From the NCBI RefSeq assembly GCF_000241465.1, contig NZ_JH584235.1:2732649-2778033 (forward strand): a stretch of DNA of 45,385 bases. Direction: 5' to 3'. The translations under genes were made by a program, and so were the position numbers. The notes below the pieces were generated by a model. It was given only the letters and a program-made list of their open reading frames with translations. It was not told where the DNA came from and did not search any database. Source of the stretch: Sphingomonas echinoides ATCC 14820 (GTDB lineage: Bacteria; Pseudomonadota; Alphaproteobacteria; Sphingomonadales; Sphingomonadaceae). This document shows, piece by piece, positions 17,902 through 27,340 of the stretch. Positions within the stretch are counted from its first letter, which is position 1, and each line of letters starts with the position of its first letter.

Positions 17902-18867
17902 ATGCGTGCTCATCTTCTCTCGTCATTCCTTTGCGCCCTCGCCTTTGCAGGGGCCGCCCACGCCGAGACGGTCTACGTTTCCAACGAGAAAGGGAACAGC
18001 ATCACTGTGATCGACGCGGCGAGCCTCAAGGTCACAGCGACCTGGCCGATCGGCAAACGCCCGCGCGGTATCGTGCTCTCGCGCGACGGCAAGTTCCTCT
18101 ATGTCTGCGCGAGCGACGACAATGCCGTCCAGGTCATCGACCGCGCGACTGGCAAGGTCGTCGCCGATCTCCCCTCGGGCGAGGACCCTGAGCAGTTCGC
18201 ACTGTCGCCCGACGGCACGACGCTGTTCGCGGCGAACGAACGCGACGCCGCGGTCACCGCGATCGATGTCGCCAAGCATGTCGTCGCCTGGCAAGTCGAT
18301 GTCGGCGTCGAGCCCGAGGGAATGGCGGTCAGCCCCGACGGCAAGACGGTCGTTTCGACCTCGGAAACCGATGATTCGGTGCATTGGATCGATCTCGCCA
18401 GCCACAGGGACATTGCGCAGACCGCGGTCGGCATGCGGCCGCGCCACGCCGAATTCACCGCTGACGGCAAGGCGCTGTGGGTCAGTTCGGAAATCGGCGG
18501 CGGAGTGCAGATCCTCGACACGACCAGCCATGCGGTGAGCAAGACGATCGCCTTTGCGCCGCCGGGCGTGTTCAAGGACAAGATCATGCCGGTCGGGATC
18601 CGCTTCACCCCCGACGCGAAGCAAGCGGTGGTCGCGCTGGGGCGCGCCGACACGCTCGCGATCGTCGACGTCGCGAGCGCGACGGTGACCGGCTATGTCC
18701 CGGTCGGGCGGCGGGTGTGGCACACTGCGATCGATGCCGCGGGGCGCCGCGTCTTTTCGGCCAATGGACTTTCGGACAATGTCTCGGTGGTCGATCTCGC
18801 GACCGGGACCGTGATCGCGACCCTTGCCGCAGGGCGCGCACCGTGGGGCGTCGTCGTCGCGCCCTGA
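17902..18867 (+). CDS. PQQ-associated YVTN beta-propeller protein
   Basis: The 321-residue protein has a signal peptide (A-F-A-G-A-A-H-A) and seven repeats of the YVTN type: V-Y-V-S-N-E-K-G-N-S-I-T-V-I-D, L-Y-V-C-A-S-D-D-N-A-V, L-F-A-A-N-E-R-D, V-V-S-T-S-E-T-D-D-S-V and others, each with S-P-D-G or similar turns. It matches the family of beta-propeller proteins linked to PQQ-dependent catabolism (TIGR03866 type). The molecular role is unknown; in other bacteria the gene is followed by ABC transporter genes, here by a porin. The ATG at 17902 has only a weak ribosome site. It shares a divergent promoter region with the cytochrome c gene. Confidence 0.9.
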   Translation: MRAHLLSSFLCALAFAGAAHAETVYVSNEKGNSITVIDAASLKVTATWPIGKRPRGIVLSRDGKFLYVCASDDNAVQVIDRATGKVVADLPSGEDPEQFALSPDGTTLFAANERDAAVTAIDVAKHVVAWQVDVGVEPEGMAVSPDGKTVVSTSETDDSVHWIDLASHRDIAQTAVGMRPRHAEFTADGKALWVSSEIGGGVQILDTTSHAVSKTIAFAPPGVFKDKIMPVGIRFTPDAKQAVVALGRADTLAIVDVASATVTGYVPVGRRVWHTAIDAAGRRVFSANGLSDNVSVVDLATGTVIATLAAGRAPWGVVVAP

Positions 18868-18898
18868 TCCGACGCCCCCGGCAAGCTCCGCCACTACC

Positions 18899-18916
18899 AA
18901 CCAAAGTCCAATTCCC
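18899..18916 (+). promoter_or_regulatory. Shared motif upstream of the porin
   Basis: AACCAAAGTCCAATTCCC, 75 bases before the porin start. CCAAAGTCCAATT differs from the copy before the PQQ dehydrogenase by one base in 13. Lies in the 122-base gap after the beta-propeller gene. Confidence 0.5.
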
Positions 18917-18989
18917 CGAAGGCGGTGCTGGGCCCAGCCTCGGCACGCAAGGTACCGCGAAAGGCGGGCCGCCAACGGGGAGGATATCC

Positions 18990-20405
18990 ATGAGGGGCAC
19001 CACGAAATTGCTACAGGCGGTCTGCGCGGTCGCACTGCTGGCGGGCGCCACGCCCGCTTTCGCGCAGGACGACACGACCAGCGCACTGCTGCTGCGGCTG
19101 AAGGAAAAGGGCATTCTGACGCAGGCCGAATATGACGACCTCGTCGCGCGCAAGGCGCCCGTTGCGCAACCCGCCGCGGTCGCGACCAACCCGAGCGCCG
19201 AGCCGCAGACCGCAGCGGCGGCGCAGCTCGACGACAAGCGCCTGGTGCGGATGACGAGCAGCGGGATCGGCATGGACGTCGGCGGGGTGACAGTAAAGTT
19301 CTCGGGATCGGTCAACGCCTTCTACACGCATGATTCGCCCGATAAGCGCCTCGCTGGCACCACCGTCGTGGGTGGCCTCGCCAGTACCGGCACGCAGAAC
19401 AGCTCGGCAATCCGCAACGGCCTGTTGCCGGGCATCTTCGGCCTCGACGTTTCGACCAACCAGGGCGGCTGGGACATTGCCGCGCACTTCGGTTTCTATC
19501 CTGGCATCAACAGCAATTCCTACGGCGGCAATGGCGCGAATGCGGCTGGCGCGCCGGTTGCGCTGGCAACATCGGGGATCGATGCCCGGCAGACCTACAT
19601 GACGATCGGCAAGCCGCACCTCGGCACGCTCAAGCTCGGGCGCGACATCGGGCTGTTCGGGTCGGATGCGATCCTCAACGACATCACCTTGCTGTCGGTC
19701 GGCACGCCGGGGAGCAATGCGGGGCCGTCGAACACCTCGCTCGGGCGGATCGGGATCGGCTATATCTACACCGACTTCCAGCCGCAGATCACCTATACGA
19801 CGCCCAAGTTCGGCGGCTTCCAGGCCTCGATCGGTGTGTTCCAGCCGCTATCCACGCTGACCGGCGGACTCGAAATCAATGGGACGCCCGGCTTCCAGGG
19901 TAAGCTGACCTACGACTTCAAGGCCGACGCCTTCACCGGGCACCTGTGGGCATCGGGCATTTCCCAACGGCATGACGGCTTTGCCGGTACGCCAAGCTAT
20001 ACCGGCAGCGGCTTCGATGTCGGGGGGAAGCTCGGCTATGGGCCGCTTAACGTGCTCGGATACTATTATGGCGGCTCCGGGCTCGGAACGACCGGTCTGT
20101 TCGTCTTTTCAACCGATGCGCTGGGGCGCAAGCGCGACAGCAGCGGCTTCTACGGGCAAGCGAGCCTGACCTTCGACAAGGTCACGGTCGCCGCGAGTTA
20201 TGGCCAGAGCAAGCTCGATCTGGCGCGCGGTGAAATCAACCCGACGCTGCTCGACAAGAACAGCAGCTGGGTCGGACAGGTGCGCTACGGCCTGACGAGC
20301 TGGGTGACGCTGCTCGCCGAATATACCCACACCAAGGCCGAGGCGCAGGGCCCGAACGCGGCCAGATCGAACACCGTGTCGGTCGGGTCGATCCTGTTCT
20401 TCTGA
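18990..20405 (+). CDS. Outer-membrane porin
   Basis: The ATG at 18990 follows GGGGAGGA and gives 471 residues. A signal peptide ends P-A-F-A-Q; a short helical N-terminal part (L-L-L-R-L-K-E-K-G-I-L-T-Q-A-E-Y) resembles the coiled stub of several porins; the rest is a beta-barrel (V-K-F-S-G-S-V-N-A-F-Y, A-R-Q-T-Y-M-T-I-G, G-T-L-K-L-G-R-D-I-G-L-F-G) ending in T-V-S-V-G-S-I-L-F-F with the terminal Phe of outer-membrane proteins. A role in entry of the alcohol substrate or exit of products is plausible from its place and its motif copy; the pore selectivity cannot be read. Confidence 0.9.
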   Translation: MRGTTKLLQAVCAVALLAGATPAFAQDDTTSALLLRLKEKGILTQAEYDDLVARKAPVAQPAAVATNPSAEPQTAAAAQLDDKRLVRMTSSGIGMDVGGVTVKFSGSVNAFYTHDSPDKRLAGTTVVGGLASTGTQNSSAIRNGLLPGIFGLDVSTNQGGWDIAAHFGFYPGINSNSYGGNGANAAGAPVALATSGIDARQTYMTIGKPHLGTLKLGRDIGLFGSDAILNDITLLSVGTPGSNAGPSNTSLGRIGIGYIYTDFQPQITYTTPKFGGFQASIGVFQPLSTLTGGLEINGTPGFQGKLTYDFKADAFTGHLWASGISQRHDGFAGTPSYTGSGFDVGGKLGYGPLNVLGYYYGGSGLGTTGLFVFSTDALGRKRDSSGFYGQASLTFDKVTVAASYGQSKLDLARGEINPTLLDKNSSWVGQVRYGLTSWVTLLAEYTHTKAEAQGPNAARSNTVSVGSILFF

Positions 20406-20416
20406 TCTTGCAACCA

Positions 20417-20466
20417 CGCGGTGGCGGGGTGGTCCAACCGGGCTGCCCGTGCCACCGCGCTCTTTT
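20417..20466 (+). terminator. Terminator after the porin
   Basis: CGCGGTGGC (20417-20425) pairs perfectly with GCCACCGCG (20451-20459), loop of 25 bases with further G/C pairing, followed by CTCTTTT. It lies just before the next TonB receptor start, so that gene either has its own promoter or depends on read-through. The loop holds GGTCCAA, the core of the shared motif. Confidence 0.75.
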
Positions 20467-20486
20467 GTGAAAGCTCCGGCTTGGCT

Positions 20487-22499
20487 ATGCGTTGCCCATC
20501 ACTCCTGCCGCTGTTGACGCTGGCCGTGCCCTTTTCGGCGCTCGCGCAGCAAGGCCCCGTGCCCCCGGCAGGCCAGGCCGATATCGTGGTGCTCGGCCAG
20601 CCGCTGCCGCTGCCGCCCGGGGTGCCGGCCTATGGCTCGGTGACGATCGGTCGTGCGCGTTTGACGGGGGACGCGACGGGGCGGGTCGAGGACGTCCTGC
20701 TCGACGTGGCGGGGTTCCAGCAGTTCCGCCGATCGGACAGTCGATCAGCCAACCCTTCGGCGCAGGGCGTTACGTTGCGCGCACTTGGCGGCAACGCGTC
20801 GAGCCGCGCGCTGGTGCTGCTCGACGGCGTTCCGCTGGCGGATCCGTTCTTCGGCTATATCCCGTTCAACGCGCTGGCGGTCGATCGGCTCGCAGGGGTG
20901 CGCGTCACCCGCGGCGGGGGGGCAGGTGCGTTCGGCGCGGGCGCGGTGGCGGGAACGATCGAGCTGGCCAGCGCGACGCGCGCCGACCTGCCGCCGGTGG
21001 CGGGCGAGCTATTCTATGGCAGCAATGCCGCGGTCGTGGCGTCGGGCAGCGTCAGCCCCGACGCCGGCGGCGGGTTCGTAAGTCTATCGGGCAAGTTCGA
21101 ACGCGGCGACGGCTTCTACACCACGCCCCCAGGTCAGTTCACTCCCGCGACCGTCCGCGCGCGCTACCGCGATGGATCGGCGAGCCTTCGTGCGGTCGTG
21201 CCGATCGATGCGCAAACCGAGATCCAGGCGCGCGGCCTGCTGTATCGCGACGCTCGCTCGCTCCGCTTCGCCGGCGCGGACAGCAGCAGCGCAGGCGAGG
21301 ATGCCAGCGTGCGACTGATCCACCGCGGTGCCTGGGCGATCGACGCGCTCGCTTATGTCCAGGCGCGCAATTTCTCCAACCGCGTGATCAGCGCGACGAG
21401 CTTCAGGCTCACGCTCGACCAGCGTAACACCCCGGCGACCGGAGTCGGCGGCAAGATCGAGCTCCGGCCGCCGGTCGGGCCGGACCATGTGCTGCGCATC
21501 GGCGCCGACGCCCGGCTCGGCGACGGCCAGCTCTACGAGAATGCCTATGCCGCGAGCGGGGCGGTCACCACCCGGCGCAATGCCGGGGGGCACACCAGCA
21601 CGACCGGGCTGTTCGTCGAGGATGACTGGACGCTCGGGCGGCTCGTGCTGACCGCGGGCGTGCGGGGCGATCGCTGGACGATTACCAGGGGGTTTTTCCG
21701 CGAAACCACCGCGGCGGGCGCGACAACCACCGACACGCGCTATCCCGACCGTGATGGGTTCGAGGGCACCGGGCGTGCGGGCGCGCTGTTCCACGCGAGC
21801 GACGCCGTGGCGCTGCGCGCGGCGGGCTATACCGGCTTTCGCTTGCCGACGCTCAACGAACTCTATCGGCCGTTCGTCGTCTTTCCGATCACGACGCAGG
21901 CCAATGCCGCGCTCGGGCTCGAGCGGTTGCGCGGGGCCGAGGGCGGGCTCGATCTCAAGCCGGTCGCCGGCGTCACGTTCGGGGTCACCGCCTTCTACAA
22001 CCGGCTGGACGGCGCGATCGCCAACGTTACGATCGCACCCAATCTGCGTCAGCGCCGCAACGTCGATACGATCGTCGCCAAGGGGATTGAGCTTACCGCG
22101 CATGCCGCGCGCGGCCGCTTCTCCTTCGACGGCTCCTATGCCTTCAGCGACAGCCGGGTCCACGCCTCGGGCGCGTCGCGACAGCTCGATGGCTTCGTCC
22201 CGGCGCAGAGCCCGCGACACAGCGGCAGCGCGACGCTTGCCTGGGCATCGCCGCACGGCTTCGCCGCGGCGCTCACAGCGCGCCATGTCGGGAAGCAGTA
22301 TGAGGATGACTTGCAGACCGACGTGCTCCCGCCTGCAACGACGCTCGACGGGGTGCTCACGCTGCCCGTCGGCCAGCGCGTGGGGGTCGTCCTGCGCGGC
22401 GAAAATCTTTTCGACGAGACGGTGATCACCCGCAATTCGGCCGGATCGATCGATTTTGGCACCCCGCGGACGCTGTGGATCGGCGTGCGCCTGCGATGA
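20487..22499 (+). CDS. TonB-dependent outer-membrane receptor
   Basis: I chose ATG 20487, which directly precedes a good signal peptide ([16 protein letters not shown]); the longer frame from 20421 starts in the terminator region. The 670-residue protein has a plug ([37 protein letters not shown]) and a barrel ending N-L-F-D-E-T-V and [23 protein letters not shown] is typical of the vitamin B12/siderophore receptor class. Its stop overlaps the acetyl-CoA synthetase start as ATGA, so the two are one transcript. The ligand is unknown; in context a metal chelate or cofactor is possible. Confidence 0.92.
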   Translation: MRCPSLLPLLTLAVPFSALAQQGPVPPAGQADIVVLGQPLPLPPGVPAYGSVTIGRARLTGDATGRVEDVLLDVAGFQQFRRSDSRSANPSAQGVTLRALGGNASSRALVLLDGVPLADPFFGYIPFNALAVDRLAGVRVTRGGGAGAFGAGAVAGTIELASATRADLPPVAGELFYGSNAAVVASGSVSPDAGGGFVSLSGKFERGDGFYTTPPGQFTPATVRARYRDGSASLRAVVPIDAQTEIQARGLLYRDARSLRFAGADSSSAGEDASVRLIHRGAWAIDALAYVQARNFSNRVISATSFRLTLDQRNTPATGVGGKIELRPPVGPDHVLRIGADARLGDGQLYENAYAASGAVTTRRNAGGHTSTTGLFVEDDWTLGRLVLTAGVRGDRWTITRGFFRETTAAGATTTDTRYPDRDGFEGTGRAGALFHASDAVALRAAGYTGFRLPTLNELYRPFVVFPITTQANAALGLERLRGAEGGLDLKPVAGVTFGVTAFYNRLDGAIANVTIAPNLRQRRNVDTIVAKGIELTAHAARGRFSFDGSYAFSDSRVHASGASRQLDGFVPAQSPRHSGSATLAWASPHGFAAALTARHVGKQYEDDLQTDVLPPATTLDGVLTLPVGQRVGVVLRGENLFDETVITRNSAGSIDFGTPRTLWIGVRLR

Positions 22500-24448
22500 G
22501 GACGACCGACGTGACGTCAGATATCTATCCCGTACCGGCGAGCTGGGCGGACAGCGCGACGATCAGCGCGGAGCGCTATGCGGCCGACTATGTCCGCTCG
22601 CTCGACGACGCGGATCGCTTCTGGCTCGAACAGGCGGAAAGGCTCGAATGGTTCACTCCGCCGAGCGTCGCCGATCAGAGCAGTTTTCACGAGGCCGATT
22701 TCGGCGTGCGCTGGTTTGCCGATGGCGTGCTCAACGTCTCGGCTAATTGCATCGACCGGCATCTCGCGACGCGCGGTGATCAGGTCGCGATTTTGTGGGA
22801 GCCTGACGCCCCCGACCGGCCGGCACGCCGCATCACCTTCACCGAGCTCCATGCTGAAGTGTGCCGTTTCGCCAACGTGCTCAAGGCGCAGGGTGTGCGC
22901 AGGGGCGACCGAGTCACGTTGTATCTTCCGATGATCCCCGAGGCCGCGTTCGCGATGCTGGCGTGCACACGCATCGGCGCGATTCATTCGATCGTGTTCG
23001 GCGGCTTTTCGCCCGAGGCGCTGGCCGGGCGGATCACCGATTGCGACAGTCGTCTCGTTATCACCGCCGACGAGGGGTGTCGCGGCGGTAAATGCGTCTC
23101 GCTCAAGGCCAATGTCGATGCCGCCGCCAGGCTGATCACTTGCCTCGACACGGTAATCGTGGTGCGCGCGACCGGCGGACCGGTCGCGATGCAGGACGGG
23201 CGCGACATCTGGTATCACGATGCCGCGGCGCTGGTCGGGGGCGACTGCCCGCCCGAACCGATGAATGCCGAGGATCCGCTGTTCTTGCTCTACACGTCGG
23301 GATCCACCGGCGCGCCCAAGGGCGTGCTTCATACCACCGGCGGTTACTTGCTCTGGGCGGCCTACACGCATGCCTGCGTGTTCGATTGCCGCGACGGCGA
23401 TACCTATTGGTGCGCCGCCGACGTCGGCTGGGTCACTGGGCACAGCTATATCGTTTACGGCCCGCTCGCGAATGGCGTCACCACGCTGATGTATGAGGGC
23501 GTTCCTAACTGGCCGACCCCGGCGCGGATGTGGCAGGTGGTCGATCGCCACCAAGTGACGCAGCTCTACACCGCTCCGACCGCGTTGCGCGCGCTGATGC
23601 GCGAGGGCGACGGTTTCGTCATGCAGACCAGCCGCGCCTCGCTCCGCCTGCTCGGGTCGGTTGGCGAGCCCATTAATCCCGAGGCGTGGCGTTGGTATCA
23701 TGATGTGGTGGGCGATGGGCGCTGCCCGATCGTCGATACATGGTGGCAGACCGAGACCGGCGGCCACATGATCACGCCGCTCCCCGGCGCAACCCCGCTC
23801 AAGCCGGGCGCCGCGAGCTTTCCCTTCTTCGGGGTCGAGCCGGCGCTGGTCGATGCGGCGGGGGTAGTGCTCGAGGGCGCGACCGAGGGCAATCTCGTTA
23901 TCGCGCGCAGCTGGCCGGGGCAGATGCGGACCGTCTGGGGCGACCATGCGCGCTTCTTCCAGACCTATTTCTCGGCCTACCCCGGCGTCTATTTCACCGG
24001 CGACGGCGCGCGGCGCGACACTGACGGCTATTGGTGGATCACCGGACGCGTCGACGATGTCATCAATGTCTCGGGCCATCGCATGGGGACTGCCGAAGTC
24101 GAGTCGGCGCTCGTGTTGCACCGGTCAGTCGTCGAAGCGGCGGTGGTCGGCTTCGCGCACGACATCAAGGGGCAGGGGATCTACGCCTATGTCACGCTCA
24201 ACGCTGGCGAAGTGCCGACTGCTGCGTTGCGCAAGGATTTGGTCGCCTGGGTACGCGCCGAGATCGGCCCGATCGCGACGCCCGATGCGATCCAATTCAC
24301 TCCCGGCCTGCCCAAGACGCGGTCGGGCAAGATCATGCGCCGGATCCTGCGCAAGATCGCCGAGGGTGACTTTGCCGCGCTCGGCGACACGAGCACGCTG
24401 GCGGACCCGGCAGTGGTCGACGATCTGATCGCCAACCGCGTCGGATAA
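22496..24448 (+). CDS. acs: Acetyl-CoA synthetase (AMP-forming)
   Basis: The 650-residue length is normal for Acs. The adenylation motifs are clear: [11 protein letters not shown] (P-loop), [15 protein letters not shown] and the C-terminal T-R-S-G-K-I-M-R-R with the catalytic and acetylation-sensitive Lys612. [10 protein letters not shown] and [10 protein letters not shown] are Acs-specific. It makes acetyl-CoA (or propionyl-CoA) from acetate, ATP and CoA in the cytoplasm. Co-transcribed with the TonB receptor through an ATGA overlap, it finishes the alcohol-aldehyde-acid-CoA route of the island. The ATG at 22496 is supported by the overlap; a GTG at 22511 with AGGA upstream is the alternative. 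Confidence 0.95.
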   Translation: MRTTDVTSDIYPVPASWADSATISAERYAADYVRSLDDADRFWLEQAERLEWFTPPSVADQSSFHEADFGVRWFADGVLNVSANCIDRHLATRGDQVAILWEPDAPDRPARRITFTELHAEVCRFANVLKAQGVRRGDRVTLYLPMIPEAAFAMLACTRIGAIHSIVFGGFSPEALAGRITDCDSRLVITADEGCRGGKCVSLKANVDAAARLITCLDTVIVVRATGGPVAMQDGRDIWYHDAAALVGGDCPPEPMNAEDPLFLLYTSGSTGAPKGVLHTTGGYLLWAAYTHACVFDCRDGDTYWCAADVGWVTGHSYIVYGPLANGVTTLMYEGVPNWPTPARMWQVVDRHQVTQLYTAPTALRALMREGDGFVMQTSRASLRLLGSVGEPINPEAWRWYHDVVGDGRCPIVDTWWQTETGGHMITPLPGATPLKPGAASFPFFGVEPALVDAAGVVLEGATEGNLVIARSWPGQMRTVWGDHARFFQTYFSAYPGVYFTGDGARRDTDGYWWITGRVDDVINVSGHRMGTAEVESALVLHRSVVEAAVVGFAHDIKGQGIYAYVTLNAGEVPTAALRKDLVAWVRAEIGPIATPDAIQFTPGLPKTRSGKIMRRILRKIAEGDFAALGDTSTLADPAVVDDLIANRVG

Positions 24449-24550
24449 TTGGCATCGCTCCTGTTTCCTCGCGAAATCGGGGATCCAAAGCCCCTCACGC
24501 TGCGCTTGCAAGCCAGGGTTGCGGCGTCCGCAACAGCACCGCGCAAAGCG

Positions 24551-25498
24551 TCAGCGCTTGGCGTCGATCCGCGGCATAAGTTCCGCCTCGAGGCCCGGAT
24601 AGAAATGCGAGACCGAGCGCTGCAGCTCGTAGCGCGCGGACTGCAGCGTCGCGAAACGCGCCGGGATCGCGACATTGCCCGCCGCGACATTGTCCTCGCC
24701 GGCGGCAACTGCCGCGCGCAGCGTCGCGGTCACCCAGTCGAGCCAGTCGCGCGTTTGATCGATCGCAGCGGTGGGGGTGGGATCGATCGGGCCATGCCCT
24801 GGCACGACGCACTTGTGACCTAGCGCTGCAAGCGTTTTCAGCGCGGTATGCCATTTCGCCAGATCGGCATGCGGGGTGGACGGCGCGCGATCATGGAAGA
24901 CGAGGTCGCCCGCGATGAGCGTGCCGCTCGCTTCGTCGAGGATCGCGAGGTCGGCCGGGCTGTGCCCCGCCAGCGGCAGCAGTCGCAGCCGCCGCGTCCC
25001 GAACGTCTCGTGATCGGCAGCCAGGATCGTGCCGGGTAAGGTGAATTCGGTCCCGCGCATCCAATCGCCGAGCAGCCGGTACATCCCGTCCGAAAAGCCC
25101 GCACCCTCGCTTTTGAGCAGCGTCGCCAGCTGGGGCGTCGCCGCGACGATCCCAGGGGCGAAGGCGGCGGCAGCATAGATGTGGTCGGGGTGCAGGTGCG
25201 TCAGATAGAGGCGAACCACGGGCTTGCCGGTCAGCGCCTCGGCCGCGTGCCTGAGCGCGTTGCCGTAACGAAGCGACGGGCCGCAATCGACCAGCACAGT
25301 CCCAGCCTCGGTCGCGAGGATCGTTATGTTGGCGATCGCGCCGCCATTGGCCATTGCGATCGGTGCATCGACGCCGCGCACGACCCACAACCCCTCGGCG
25401 ATCTTCTCGGGCGTGATCCTATAGGCGAGCGGTTGCGCCCGGACGGGCAGCGCGATGGCGCCGAGCAGTCCCGCCAGTGCGATCCGGCGATTGATCAT
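24551..25498 (-). CDS. Quinoprotein relay system zinc metallohydrolase (MBL fold)
   Basis: The 315-residue protein has a signal peptide with a twin-arginine-like start (N-R-R-I-A-L-A-G-L-L-G-A) and a metallo-beta-lactamase fold. The zinc motif is T-H-L-H-P-D-H-I-Y, with later ligands in L-A-G-H-S-P-A-D, I-A-G-D-L-V-F and V-P-G-H-G-P. This is the SoxH-like group found with SoxYZ-like carriers near PQQ alcohol dehydrogenases. The reaction is not established. The gene follows the SoxYZ-like gene with no gap (ATG at 25498 directly after the TAG at 25499-25501), and its 3' end faces acs. The 100-base gap to acs holds only a weak 7-bp hairpin at 24519-24535. Confidence 0.9.
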   Translation of the reverse strand: MINRRIALAGLLGAIALPVRAQPLAYRITPEKIAEGLWVVRGVDAPIAMANGGAIANITILATEAGTVLVDCGPSLRYGNALRHAAEALTGKPVVRLYLTHLHPDHIYAAAAFAPGIVAATPQLATLLKSEGAGFSDGMYRLLGDWMRGTEFTLPGTILAADHETFGTRRLRLLPLAGHSPADLAILDEASGTLIAGDLVFHDRAPSTPHADLAKWHTALKTLAALGHKCVVPGHGPIDPTPTAAIDQTRDWLDWVTATLRAAVAAGEDNVAAGNVAIPARFATLQSARYELQRSVSHFYPGLEAELMPRIDAKR

Positions 25499-26299
25499 CT
25501 AGCCGACGGCGGCCAGCGCGGGCGCGGCGTCGTGCACCGCAAGCGACCCATCGTAGCGGATGCCGTTGGTATCGCTGCCGCGCAGGACGATCGCCTCGCC
25601 CGCCGCCGTATCGGCGATCACCGAGATCGTCGGGTCTTCCGCAACCGATGCCTCGATTCGCATCGTCCCATACGATTTGCTGCCCGCCCCGCTCAGCGCG
25701 ACCGTATCGAGATTATAAGTCGGGATATTCGTGACGAAGCCGGTATCCATCGGATGTCGGAAGGCAAGCCGGATGTGCGTACCGTCGCGCTCGCGCACCG
25801 CGATGCCGCGGACTTGGCCGAGATGTTCGGCCCAGTCGCCCTTGACGCGGCTCGCCGGTGGCGCCGAGCAGCCACCGCCCGCGGCATCGACCCAGCCGCC
25901 ACTCACCAGCCAGCTACCATCCTCCAATTGCACCGCGCCGCGGACCGGGGTGCGCTGGTCGAGTTTGATCCGCGTGCCGAGAAACGCGCGCGCGCCTTGC
26001 GGCGCATAGTCAATCGCCAGCGGGATCGGGTTAAGATCGGCGAACAGCAGGATGCGCTTCACGCCCTTAATGCCGCGCGCGTCGACGGTAACGGGAAAGC
26101 TGCTCTGGTCTTCGGCGATTTCCGGGAAGTCCACCCGTACGCGGTCGTCGAAGCGGACGGGATCGCTGCCGAACAGGGTGGTGCCCAGACGCTGCCACAT
26201 GGGCGAGCCGAGCGGATCGGCGGGCAAGGCGGCGTGCGCCGACACCGGTGCTAGCGCCAAGACTATGACCCCCAACCAGGGTGTCGACGATACGAACAT
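25499..26299 (-). CDS. Quinoprotein-associated SoxYZ-like carrier protein
   Basis: Started at ATG 26299 after GGGAG, the 266-residue protein has a signal peptide ending V-S-A-H-A, an N-terminal SoxY-like half and a C-terminal SoxZ-like half (R-L-A-F-R-H-P-M-D-T-G). The joint carries D-A-A-G-G-G-C-S-A-P-P, with a cysteine in the position of the SoxY swinging-arm GGC motif, although here it is internal and not at the C-terminus. In Sox systems this cysteine carries sulfur intermediates; in PQQ-linked versions the cargo is unknown. It is co-transcribed with the metallohydrolase and has a copy of the shared motif upstream. Confidence 0.9.
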   Translation of the reverse strand: MFVSSTPWLGVIVLALAPVSAHAALPADPLGSPMWQRLGTTLFGSDPVRFDDRVRVDFPEIAEDQSSFPVTVDARGIKGVKRILLFADLNPIPLAIDYAPQGARAFLGTRIKLDQRTPVRGAVQLEDGSWLVSGGWVDAAGGGCSAPPASRVKGDWAEHLGQVRGIAVRERDGTHIRLAFRHPMDTGFVTNIPTYNLDTVALSGAGSKSYGTMRIEASVAEDPTISVIADTAAGEAIVLRGSDTNGIRYDGSLAVHDAAPALAAVG

Positions 26300-26346
26300 G
26301 ATCTTCTCCCAAAGCACATCTTAGCAGCGCCTCGGCGTCTGCTACC

Positions 26347-26361
26347 ATGCGACTTTGGATC
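26347..26361 (-). promoter_or_regulatory. Shared motif in the SoxYZ / CXXCW divergent promoter
   Basis: Read toward the SoxYZ-like gene: GATCCAAAGTCGCAT, about 50 bases before the start and 17 bases before the divergent CXXCW gene start. TCCAAAGTC matches the other copies; the right half is weaker. Confidence 0.45.
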
Positions 26362-26377
26362 AAGCGGAGTCGGTCGG

Positions 26378-26941
26378 ATGCGAATGACGATGATGTTCGC
26401 GCTGGCGATGATGGTACCCGTCTCCGCCACGGCGCAGTCCGATACCCGACATGTTGATGAGGCGCCGGTGGTTGACCCCGTCACGGGCTATAGGGTTAGC
26501 CACTATCGCGGCGTGGTAGGGTCGGTCCCCGAAGGCGTCGCACGCGTCGATGTCGCACAGGCCCGCGCGCTGTGGCGTGCGGGTGCGATCTTCATCGACG
26601 TTAATCCGGCACCCGGTGCGCAGCGCGACGCCAAGAATGGGCGATGGGCCCTCGCCGAACTACATTCTTCGATTCCCCGCGCGCATTGGTTTGCCGAGAG
26701 CGGGCGGGGGGCCATCCAGCGTGACGTCGAGCGCGCGTTTGTGGTCGGCGTGCGGCGATTGGCGGCGCGGCACCCCAACCGCCCGATCATCGTGTTCTGC
26801 CAAGCGGATTGCTGGATGAGCTGGAACGCAGCGCTTCGGCTCCACCGCGCGGGCCTGCCCGACATCCGGTGGTTCGCTGACGGACTAGACGGTTGGAAAG
26901 ATGCGGGGTGGGGCGTTAAGCCGGTGGTGCCGGAACGATGA
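26378..26941 (+). CDS. PQQ-dependent catabolism-associated CXXCW-motif protein
   Basis: The 187-residue protein has a signal peptide (M-M-V-P-V-S-A-T-A-Q) and a rhodanese-like fold. The family signature is present as I-I-V-F-C-Q-A-D-C-W-M-S-W-N-A-A-L-R, and W-F-A-D-G-L-D-G-W follows. V-T-G-Y-R-V-S-H-Y-R-G matches the family N-terminus. These periplasmic proteins occur only with PQQ alcohol catabolism clusters (TIGR03865 type); the rhodanese fold and cysteines suggest sulfur or redox chemistry together with the SoxYZ-like carrier, which is inference. It is divergent from the SoxYZ-like gene. Confidence 0.92.
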   Translation: MRMTMMFALAMMVPVSATAQSDTRHVDEAPVVDPVTGYRVSHYRGVVGSVPEGVARVDVAQARALWRAGAIFIDVNPAPGAQRDAKNGRWALAELHSSIPRAHWFAESGRGAIQRDVERAFVVGVRRLAARHPNRPIIVFCQADCWMSWNAALRLHRAGLPDIRWFADGLDGWKDAGWGVKPVVPER

Positions 26942-27340
26942 GCTGTTCTTCCTTTTGTAGGCCTTCGAAACGACGACGAGGTTCGCAAAAAGAGTTGAGA
27001 GGAGGGTATCTTTACGCGTCACATCTCGGTGTCGGATTTGGGTGGATAGCGGTCTGTCCGATATCGGAACGCGACCTGTGTAAACGGCCGTTCCTTCATG
27101 TGGCAGAGCGGCAACTCCGAGCGCGCGCCGGGTGTGCGAGCTCGATCCCCTGTCGCACGTGTTCGCCAGTGTTGACGGCCCGAAAGCACCGGAGTTCGTC
27201 AAGCGCGGATTGAGATCGACAGCTTGGGCGATCGCCATGAGCAGGACAGCGGTGTCCGTGGGATTTCGGATCACTCTAGCTGACTGGCGTAATGGGAGCG
27301 AGGTTGGACGCCATAAGATTGGGGCAGCCTTTCGATGCGC
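26942..27340. other. Intergenic stretch between the two main loci
   Basis: No gene is supported here. It has lower GC and only frames with unlikely composition on both strands, including a 129-codon minus-strand frame that matches nothing I know. No tRNA, hairpin with T-tract or insertion-sequence end was seen. It separates the quinoprotein island from the glycan-use locus. Confidence 0.5.

Noticed and set aside
18477..18989. Porin frame extended upstream by 171 codons
   Set aside because: The extension is the beta-propeller gene in another frame; the signal peptide and GGGGAGGA site place the start at 18990.
24519..24535. Small hairpin GTTGCGG-CGT-CCGCAAC between acs and the metallohydrolase
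   Set aside because: Seven-base stem without a T-tract on either strand; too weak to call a terminator.
26885..27274. 129-codon minus-strand frame in the gap between loci
   Set aside because: No recognisable domain, poor composition and overlap with the end of the CXXCW gene.
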